Origin: an uncultured Eubacteriales bacterium
GTDB lineage: Bacteria > Bacillota > Clostridia > Oscillospirales > Acutalibacteraceae
Assembly: GCA_900319655.1 (NCBI GenBank)
Contig: ONPH01000002.1
Location: 1 to 29,300, forward strand
Reading direction: 5' to 3'
Length of the DNA stretch: 29,300 bases
The position numbers and the translations under genes were made by a program. The notes beneath the pieces are model-generated. The model was not told the DNA's origin. It saw only the letters and a program-made list of their open reading frames with translations, and made no database searches. This document shows, in pieces, positions 23,836 through 29,300 of the stretch. Numbering within the stretch: the stretch's first letter is position 1; the number at the start of each line of letters is the position of its first letter.

Positions 23836-24945
23836 TTAGTCGCTGAAATCTGTGTCGAGCGTAGCGCGTAATTTATAATCGGGATATTTGTTGTTTTGAA
23901 CCTCGCTGACAATCTGCTGATAAAGCGCGTTTCTGTCGGGAGCGGCAAAGTCTATAACAAGGTCAAAGCGAATTTCCTTTTCGTCCTCGTTAAACGAAAA
24001 GCCGTGAAGCTGTAAAACGTACTGATACTTCATTACCGTCTTGCGGATATCCGTTAAAATCTCCTCAGCCTTGCCGCCGTCGGTGCACGCCGAGTAAATT
24101 CCGATTCCTGCCAAAATAACCTTGTGGTCGCAGTAAACCGCGTCGGCAATATCTCTTTCAAGCCGGTCGAGCTGATTCATTGTGTAGGTGTCGGGCAATT
24201 CAATGTGAACCGAGCCGATGTACGAATCCGGACCGTAGTTATGCAAAATCAAATCGTAAACGCCGCGAACATCCTCAAACTTAAGGATAGTCTCCTTAAT
24301 TCCGTTTGTAAGCTCGCTGTCAACGCGTTCACCGACGATTGACGAAACTCCCTCACGGAGCATATCAATACCCGATTTAATGATGATTAGCGAGATAACC
24401 GCACCGAGCCACGCTTCAAGGCTGATTCCCAAAATCAGGTAAATTCCTGCGGCAACAAGGGTAGAGGCCGAGATTACCGAGTCGAGCAGCGCATCCTTTC
24501 CCGAGGCGACAAGCGAATCGCTGTTGACCTTAATTCCCGTGCGGCGAACATAAGTGCCGAGCACAATTTTAACTGCAACGGCAACCGCTACAATTATCAG
24601 CGCTACAGGGGTGTAGTCGGGAGCTTCGGGAGTGATGATTTTTTTGATTGACTCAACCAGCGCCGAGATACCTGCGTAAAGAACGATAACCGAAATCGTC
24701 ACCGCGCTGAGGTATTCAATCCTTCCGTGGCCGAACGGATGCTTTTTGTCGGGACGTCTGCCGGCAAGCTTAGTGCCGATAATCGTGATTACCGACGACA
24801 GCGCGTCGCTCAGGTTGTTAACCGCGTCGAGCGAGATTGCTATGGAGTTTGTGAAAAATCCCACAACCGCCTTGAACGCCGCCAAAAACACGTTTGCGAG
24901 TATTCCGATAATACTTGTTCTGATAATAATTTTGTTTCTGTTCAT
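23836..24945 (-). CDS. Cation diffusion facilitator metal efflux transporter
   Basis: Proton-coupled exporter of divalent metals. It has 369 residues, about 70 longer than a basic CDF protein. Six transmembrane segments lie between about 10 and 185. The metal site residues appear to be N43-x3-D47 in TM2 (LDAVNNLSDAL) and D151-x3-D155 in TM5 (GKDALLDSVIS). The conserved loop HPFGHGRIEYLS is at 69-80. A ZT-dimer-type cytoplasmic domain covers about 205-285 and a second ferredoxin-like extension about 290-369. The absence of the Zn-type His and the N/D/D/D set suggest Mn2+ or Fe2+ rather than Zn2+ (inference). It has its own promoter. Confidence 0.9.
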   Translation of the reverse strand: MNRNKIIIRTSIIGILANVFLAAFKAVVGFFTNSIAISLDAVNNLSDALSSVITIIGTKLAGRRPDKKHPFGHGRIEYLSAVTISVIVLYAGISALVESIKKIITPEAPDYTPVALIIVAVAVAVKIVLGTYVRRTGIKVNSDSLVASGKDALLDSVISASTLVAAGIYLILGISLEAWLGAVISLIIIKSGIDMLREGVSSIVGERVDSELTNGIKETILKFEDVRGVYDLILHNYGPDSYIGSVHIELPDTYTMNQLDRLERDIADAVYCDHKVILAGIGIYSACTDGGKAEEILTDIRKTVMKYQYVLQLHGFSFNEDEKEIRFDLVIDFAAPDRNALYQQIVSEVQNNKYPDYKLRATLDTDFSD

Positions 24946-24974
24946 AAAATCACCCGATTCAATTTACTGATAAC

Positions 24975-25003
24975 ATTATATCACCGCAAGCCGTAATTGT
25001 CTA
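24975..25003 (-). promoter_or_regulatory. Promoter of the CDF transporter gene
   Basis: Minus strand: -35 TAGACA (25003-24998), a 17-base spacer, -10 TATAAT (24980-24975). A near-consensus promoter about 30 bases before the start codon. Confidence 0.8.
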
Positions 25004-25020
25004 TGTATAAAAGTGTTATA

Positions 25021-25060
25021 TATAAAAACGGAACCTCCGTATTAACAGGAGATTCCGTTT
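25021..25060 (-). terminator. Intrinsic terminator of the queT-like gene
   Basis: On the minus strand AAACGGAA-t-CTCC pairs with GGAG-g-TTCCGTTT (12 bp plus one mismatch; plus-strand positions 25026-25038 and 25048-25060), followed by TTTTTATAT. It isolates the queT-like gene from the CDF gene. Confidence 0.9.
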
Positions 25061-25078
25061 AGATTTAACTATTGATTA

Positions 25079-25627
25079 TCACTTGCCCTTTGGCGCGAAC
25101 AGCTTTTTATCAAGGCCGTTAAGCTCGATAACCCTTGACAGCGGAAGTCCGAGTACAAAGAGTACGGCGAGCTCACCGAGAGCGACCAAACCGCCCTGAA
25201 CAAGAAAGTCGGCAAAGTTAAAGCCCTGACCGTTGTTCATAACCACAATGTCAATTTCCGCGCCGATAATAATTCCGTTGAACAGTGCGGGCATAAGCGC
25301 TGCCAAAACCGGAAGCTTGAAAAGGCGGACGTTCCTGAGCAAATACATCGAGATTGCCGCAAGCAGCGTAGCGATTGATCCGAGAATCATATCGAGCGGA
25401 CCGAGCTGAGCAACCGAGCTGATGTTTGCAATGACGCAGCCGATTGTAAGTCCGGGAATAGCCGCCGGGGTGTACAGCGCCAGAATTGTGAGAACCTCGG
25501 AAATTCTGAACTGAACCGCCATAGACGCCGAGCCGAGCAGCAGCACGTTTTGCAGAATTGTCATCGTCGCGTAAAGCGCGGCAATTACTGCGCCCTGAAC
25601 AATGTAGAGCGTGGTTTTGTTTTTCAT
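25079..25627 (-). CDS. queT: QueT-family queuosine-precursor ECF transporter S component
   Basis: Substrate-binding membrane subunit of an energy-coupling factor transporter, expected to take up queuosine precursors such as preQ1 and to use shared EcfA/A'/T modules encoded elsewhere. It has 182 residues and about six hydrophobic segments. The family pattern is visible: VQGAVIAALYATMTILQN, then VQFRISEVLTILALYTPAAIPGLTIGCVIAN, and GPLDMILGSIATLLAA. The SD GGAGG lies 8 bases upstream and overlaps a pseudoknot arm of a probable preQ1 riboswitch, which independently supports the substrate. The gene is monocistronic between a promoter and a terminator. Confidence 0.88.
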   Translation of the reverse strand: MKNKTTLYIVQGAVIAALYATMTILQNVLLLGSASMAVQFRISEVLTILALYTPAAIPGLTIGCVIANISSVAQLGPLDMILGSIATLLAAISMYLLRNVRLFKLPVLAALMPALFNGIIIGAEIDIVVMNNGQGFNFADFLVQGGLVALGELAVLFVLGLPLSRVIELNGLDKKLFAPKGK

Positions 25628-25635
25628 ATTTAGTT

Positions 25636-25696
25636 CCTCCGTAGTATTTTTTTATGGTCTGGATTTTGCGAACAGACCGCTTGCCGTTTAGACAGC
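25636..25696 (-). promoter_or_regulatory. Probable preQ1 riboswitch controlling queT
   Basis: In the transcript, stem GGUCUG (25678-25673) pairs with CAGACC (25661-25656) around the loop UUCGCAAAAUC. An A-rich tail AUAAAAAAAUACUA follows, then CGGA (25641-25638), which can pair with UUCG in the loop and overlaps the GGAGG ribosome-binding site (25640-25636). This is the layout of preQ1-I aptamers (stem, 11-12 base loop, A-rich strand, pseudoknot over the SD). A small 5' hairpin GCUGU-CUAA-ACGGC precedes it. The tail is longer than in known small preQ1-I examples, so class I versus another preQ1 class is open. Confidence 0.6.
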
Positions 25697-25702
25697 CTAT
25701 AT

Positions 25703-25731
25703 ACTATAACATAAAAAAATTTAAAATGCAA
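25703..25731 (-). promoter_or_regulatory. Promoter of the queT-like gene
   Basis: Minus strand: -35 TTGCAT (25731-25726), a 17-base spacer, -10 TATAGT (25708-25703). The expected start point near 25696 coincides with the first base of the leader hairpin. Confidence 0.65.
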
Positions 25732-25760
25732 TTGACGTAAAGAGAAAAATAAAGTACAAT
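25732..25760 (+). promoter_or_regulatory. Promoter of the lipoprotein-pyrK-pyrD unit
   Basis: -35 TTGACG (25732-25737), a 17-base spacer, -10 TACAAT (25755-25760). It directly abuts the divergent queT -35, so the two promoters are back to back. The leader is about 45 bases. Confidence 0.75.
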
Positions 25761-25809
25761 TATATTGAATATGTATAGATATTGGATAGTTTTTTAACAA
25801 GGTGATTGT

Positions 25810-27060
25810 GTGAGACCTTTTAAATATATAAAAATCGCGGCGATAATCACTGCCGCGGCGGTTTTTGCTTCTGCGTTTTCGGGCTGTTCGCTGATGAAAT
25901 TCTTCAACAGATACAACCCTTCAAACGCCCCCACTGTCGCCCCTAAAAGCAGCAGCGGTTCGGCGGTTGCTCTCGGCGACAGAAAGCAGACAAACAGCGG
26001 CTACGGCTACAGCAGCCTCGGCACTGACGAGCTGCGCTCACTGTACGACACGATAGGGGAGTATATGAACAAATCCTACGAGGAGGAGTTCAACACAAAC
26101 GCGAGCCTTTCGGATTTCGATTTTGCGCTCGGCGCGTACGAGGCGGATCATCCCGAGGAGTTTTGGCTCGATTTGAATTCGCGTTACAGCTACATAGATT
26201 ACGGCTTCAGCTTTAGCTTCAAGCTCAACTTTAAGTTTGAGGGCGACAAGCTCAGCGCGGCTAAGGAGTCTTTTGAACAAAAACTCAGCGAGATTACCGG
26301 CTCTGCTCCGCAGGAAGCCTCCGACTATCAAATTGAAATTTTCGCAAACAATTATTTAATAGATAACTGCTCTTACGACAACGACAATTCAATGCGCCAC
26401 AATGCCTACGGAGCGCTTATAGACGGCAAGGCTGTCTGCGACGGCTATTCAAAGGCTTTTCAGGTAATCTGCAACAGCCTCGGCGTGGAGTGTGTGGGTA
26501 TTAACGGCTACTGCCCGGAGTTTAACCGTGAAAACGGCGAGAGCTCCGACACCGGACATATGTGGAACTGCGTTAAAATCGACGGCGACTGGTATCATAT
26601 CGACGTAACCTGGAACGACGGCGACGCGCATATTCAGCGCTATCTTTACTTTAATATGACCACAGAAAAAATTAAGGAAAACCATGTAATCAGTCCGCTT
26701 TTTGCCGACAAAAAGGAGTCCGACGAGTTGTTCAACGTTTTTGTGCCCGAGTGCACGAGCGATAAATACAACTATATGAAGCGCGAGTTCGTCACGCTGT
26801 ATAACCTTGACGAGGACAGCGAGCTGTTGGCGGAGTTTTTGGCGGCGGTTCAGAGCGGAGACCGGTATTTTGATTTTCTGGTCTCGGAGGATTTGGATTA
26901 TCAGCAAACCACTCAGTCAATTTCCGATTATTACGGTTATAAATGGATAGAGGCGGTTAACGGATACAACAGCGGCGGAGCGCAGATTGACAGCGAAACG
27001 CAGTTTTATACCTATCAAAACATCAACGCAGTCACTTTTGACATACAATATATTAATTAA
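25810..27060 (+). CDS. Transglutaminase-like lipoprotein
   Basis: A predicted surface lipoprotein of 416 residues. The GTG start has AAGGTG 5 bases upstream. A signal peptide (1-25) ends in FSGC, so Cys26 should be lipidated. A Ser/Gly/Asn-rich linker covers about 37-70. The transglutaminase/protease core has a Cys-His-Asp set: C210 (KAVCDGYSKAF), H250 (DTGHMWN) and D265 (YHIDVTWND). It could be a cysteine peptidase or cross-linking enzyme acting on the envelope; the substrate is unknown. The C-terminal 130 residues match no motif I recognise. pyrK starts 12 bases after its stop, which suggests co-transcription with pyrimidine genes. Confidence 0.85.
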   Translation: MRPFKYIKIAAIITAAAVFASAFSGCSLMKFFNRYNPSNAPTVAPKSSSGSAVALGDRKQTNSGYGYSSLGTDELRSLYDTIGEYMNKSYEEEFNTNASLSDFDFALGAYEADHPEEFWLDLNSRYSYIDYGFSFSFKLNFKFEGDKLSAAKESFEQKLSEITGSAPQEASDYQIEIFANNYLIDNCSYDNDNSMRHNAYGALIDGKAVCDGYSKAFQVICNSLGVECVGINGYCPEFNRENGESSDTGHMWNCVKIDGDWYHIDVTWNDGDAHIQRYLYFNMTTEKIKENHVISPLFADKKESDELFNVFVPECTSDKYNYMKREFVTLYNLDEDSELLAEFLAAVQSGDRYFDFLVSEDLDYQQTTQSISDYYGYKWIEAVNGYNSGGAQIDSETQFYTYQNINAVTFDIQYIN

Positions 27061-27071
27061 GGAATGGTAGA

Positions 27072-27824
27072 ATGAAGTACGATGTAAGACAGCTTACGCT
27101 TATTTCAAATGACAAAATTGCCGACGGAATTTACGATATGCGCCTTGAGTACGCTCAGGACGATTTACCCGTATCCTGCGGCCAGTTCGCGCACGTTTAT
27201 GTGCCCGGAAAATCCCTGCGCAGACCTATTTCGGTATGCGATTGCTCAGACGGCGTGCTCAGGCTTGTCTATCAGGTCAAGGGCGAAGGCACAAAAATTA
27301 TGTCGGCTATGAAGCCCGGCGAGAAGGTTGATGTGCTCGTACCGCTCGGCAACGGCTTTGATATTCAAAAAGGCAAAAAGTATTGCCTTATCGGCGGAGG
27401 AATCGGTGTTCCGCCGATGCTCTACACTGCCAAGCAGTGCGACAGCCCCGTTGCGATAACAGGCTTCCGCGACGAATCGCTTGTGATTTTGCAGGACGAT
27501 TTTAAGTCCGCAGGAGCCGAGACGGTGCTCGTTACCGACAACGGAAGCGCCGGAGCAAAGGGCTTTGTCACCGATATATTAAAGGAAAGAATAAACGAAT
27601 TTGACGAGGTCTGCGCCTGCGGCCCTACGCCTATGCTAAAGGCGGTTGCCGAGGTGTGCAGAGAATACGGCAAGCCGTGCCAAATCTCGCTCGAAGAGAG
27701 AATGGCATGCGGAATCGGCGCATGTCTTGTCTGCGCTGTTAAGGTCAGAAAAAACGGCGGGGAAATCATGCAGCACGTCTGCAAAAACGGCCCTGTATTT
27801 AACGCTGAGGAGGTTGTATTTTAA
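27072..27824 (+). CDS. pyrK: Dihydroorotate dehydrogenase B electron-transfer subunit PyrK
   Basis: FAD and [2Fe-2S] protein that passes electrons from PyrD to NAD+ in class 1B dihydroorotate dehydrogenase. It has 250 residues. The FAD-binding RRPISV is at 50-55. The NAD-binding segment is YCLIGGGIGVPPML (104-117), with CACGPTPML (181-189). The cluster ligands are C213, C218, C221 and C237 in the order C-x4-C-x2-C-x15-C. Its stop overlaps the pyrD start by one base (TAATG), matching a tight PyrK-PyrD complex. Confidence 0.95.
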   Translation: MKYDVRQLTLISNDKIADGIYDMRLEYAQDDLPVSCGQFAHVYVPGKSLRRPISVCDCSDGVLRLVYQVKGEGTKIMSAMKPGEKVDVLVPLGNGFDIQKGKKYCLIGGGIGVPPMLYTAKQCDSPVAITGFRDESLVILQDDFKSAGAETVLVTDNGSAGAKGFVTDILKERINEFDEVCACGPTPMLKAVAEVCREYGKPCQISLEERMACGIGACLVCAVKVRKNGGEIMQHVCKNGPVFNAEEVVF

Positions 27825-28735
27825 TGGCAGATTTATCCGTAAATGTAGCCGGTGTAAAGTTTAACAACCCTCTGATTGCAGCTTCCGGAACCTTCGGCTT
27901 CGGCAGAGAATACGGCGAGTTTTATCCGCTCGAAAAATTAGGCGGAATTTCCTGCAAGGGCATTACCCTAAAGCGCCGCGACGGCAATCCGCCTCCGCGC
28001 ATAGCCGAAACTCCTTCGGGTATTCTCAACGCCGTAGGACTTCAAAACCCCGGAGTTGACGCATTTATAAACGACGACCTTCCGTGGCTCAAACAGCAGA
28101 ACACGGTTGTTATCGCGAACATCGCAGGCAACACGGTCGAGGAATACTGCCAAATGGCCGAGAAGCTCTCGGATACCGACGTTGATATGATTGAGCTGAA
28201 TATCTCCTGCCCCAACGTAAAGTCCGGCGGAGTTCAGTTCGGCACAAGCTGCGAATCTGTAGAAAACATTACAAGCGAAGTCAGAAAGCACTGCACAAAG
28301 CCGCTTGTTGTAAAGCTCAGCCCCAACGTTACCGACATCGCCTCAATCGCTCAGTCGGCAGAGGCAGGCGGAGCAGACGCGGTTTCGATGATTAACACCC
28401 TCACGGGTATGAAAATCGACATTAACTCGCGCCGTCCGATTATCCGAAACAACACAGGCGGACTGAGCGGAGCGGCGGTTTTCCCCGTGGCTGTCAGAAT
28501 GGTATGGCAGGTTTCAAACGCAATTAAAATTCCGATTATCGGAATGGGCGGAATCACAACATGGGAGGACGCTGTTGAAATGCTGATTGCAGGCGCTTCC
28601 GCTCTGCAAATCGGAACAGTGCTGTTTTCGGATCCATATGCACCGATAAAAATTAACGAGGGAATTAACAAATTCCTCGACGACAACGGAATCAAGAGCG
28701 TTACGGAGCTCACAGGAACCGTAAAACCCTGGTAA
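27824..28735 (+). CDS. pyrD: Dihydroorotate dehydrogenase B catalytic subunit PyrD
   Basis: FMN enzyme that oxidises dihydroorotate to orotate in de novo UMP synthesis. It has 303 residues. Family features are NPLIAASGTFGFG (15-27), GLQNPGVD, and ELNISCPNVKSGG with catalytic Cys129, which marks class 1B as opposed to the serine of class 2. K164 in VVKLSPN and the FMN phosphate loop IGMGGITTWEDA with GASALQIGTV are also visible. It is coupled to pyrK. No other pyr genes lie in the window, and no pyrR-type attenuator was recognised upstream of pyrK. Confidence 0.96.
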   Translation: MADLSVNVAGVKFNNPLIAASGTFGFGREYGEFYPLEKLGGISCKGITLKRRDGNPPPRIAETPSGILNAVGLQNPGVDAFINDDLPWLKQQNTVVIANIAGNTVEEYCQMAEKLSDTDVDMIELNISCPNVKSGGVQFGTSCESVENITSEVRKHCTKPLVVKLSPNVTDIASIAQSAEAGGADAVSMINTLTGMKIDINSRRPIIRNNTGGLSGAAVFPVAVRMVWQVSNAIKIPIIGMGGITTWEDAVEMLIAGASALQIGTVLFSDPYAPIKINEGINKFLDDNGIKSVTELTGTVKPW

Positions 28736-28792
28736 ATCCGTAATACCCGCAACGCAAATACCCTGTTTCCACGCAAAGAAAGGCAAATACCC

Positions 28793-29300
28793 ATGGACTA
28801 TAAATATGACATCATCAGCTTTGACAACAAAATACCCGCAACCTTAAAAGTTGAAAATATCGACTCAAAAACACGCAAAACCGAGCTTTTATGGCACAGA
28901 GAACCTGAGCTTGTGTACGTAATGTCAGGCAAGGCGGAGTGCGTTATTAACGGAGAGGAGCAAACGCTCGACAAGGGAGAGTTTGTTCTGCTCAACAGCG
29001 AGGATGTCCACCTAGCCCGACCGCTCGAAGATTCAAGCTGTTCTCTGCTTTTTGTGATATTCTCGCTCGAGTATATCAAGCAGTTCAAAAACGCCGTCGA
29101 CGGATTGCTGTTCGACATTGACTCAGTCAGCGGAATAAGAGAGAGCGTCGGAAACCTTCTCGGCAAAATTTCCGACTCCTACGGCAACAACAGCGCGTAC
29201 GTCTCGATGCTCCAAATCGCGTATGTAAACCAAATTTACTACCTTCTGCTCGAGCACTGCGTCTGCTATAGACGTCTGCCGAATTCCTCGGAAATTCCCA
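28793..29300 (+). CDS. AraC-type regulator, N-terminal part only
   Basis: 169 codons are visible, and the gene runs off the right edge. The N-terminal cupin-like sensor region is recognisable: LLWHREPELVYVMSGKAECV, then NGEEQTLDKGEFVLLNSEDVH, as in AraC-family arms that bind sugars or other small ligands. A helical region follows from about residue 105. The DNA-binding helix-turn-helix pair would lie outside the window, so the family call rests on the sensor alone. The ATG follows AAAGG by 9 bases, 57 bases after pyrD. A 10-base direct repeat, GCAAATACCC, lies just upstream at 28754-28763 and 28783-28792. Confidence 0.7.
   Translation, partial: MDYKYDIISFDNKIPATLKVENIDSKTRKTELLWHREPELVYVMSGKAECVINGEEQTLDKGEFVLLNSEDVHLARPLEDSSCSLLFVIFSLEYIKQFKNAVDGLLFDIDSVSGIRESVGNLLGKISDSYGNNSAYVSMLQIAYVNQIYYLLLEHCVCYRRLPNSSEIP

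Noticed and set aside
27061..27071. PyrR-type attenuator or other pyrimidine leader before pyrK
   Set aside because: The gap is only 11 bases and holds just an SD.

Overview
The window is the replication-origin region of a Firmicutes chromosome, most likely a clostridial relative of Ruminococcus/Oscillospiraceae (inference). The main evidence is gene order. A minus-strand block reads dnaA-dnaN-S4 gene-recF-remB-[two small zinc-ribbon membrane genes]-gyrB. A divergent plus-strand block reads rpmH-rnpA-yidD-yidC-jag-mnmE-mnmG-rsmG-noc-parA-parB. This matches the layout around Bacillus oriC apart from the inserted zinc-ribbon genes. The genetic code is standard, Shine-Dalgarno sites are strong, and base composition looks moderate (not counted).

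Layout. 1-1874 is gyrB, whose C-terminus lies off the left edge. 1898-2973 holds two paralogous zinc-ribbon membrane proteins. 3011-7255 is remB, recF, the S4 gene, dnaN and dnaA, with the dnaA-dnaN gap (5685-5932) as the best oriC candidate: a TAG trinucleotide run (DnaA-trio) sits beside non-canonical DnaA-box-like sites. 7256-7755 is an AT-rich gap with a dnaA promoter, an rpmH promoter and a structured rpmH leader. 7756-17372 is the rpmH-to-parB block, with two perfect parS palindromes. 17385-19124 is a SerRS of unusual type plus a zinc-ribbon membrane protein, ended by a bidirectional terminator. 19183-23606 is a putative three-part envelope glycosylation set (GtrA flippase, GT2 lipid-sugar synthase, YfhO GT-C transferase). 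23670-23832 is a compound palindromic repeat. 23836-25627 holds a CDF metal transporter and a QueT-type queuosine-precursor transporter with a probable preQ1 riboswitch. 25810-28735 is a transglutaminase-like lipoprotein in an apparent operon with pyrK and pyrD. 28793-29300 is the start of an AraC-type regulator.

How the parts work together. DnaA, the clamp, RecF and gyrase serve initiation and elongation. ParA, ParB, Noc and parS organise origin segregation and nucleoid occlusion. RnpA, MnmE, MnmG and RsmG process tRNA and rRNA, while YidC, YidD and Jag insert membrane proteins and bind RNA. The most unusual points are the altered DNA-recognition helix of DnaA alongside an origin without consensus DnaA boxes, the preQ1-type leader, the compound palindromic element, the rpmH leader, and the non-standard SerRS.
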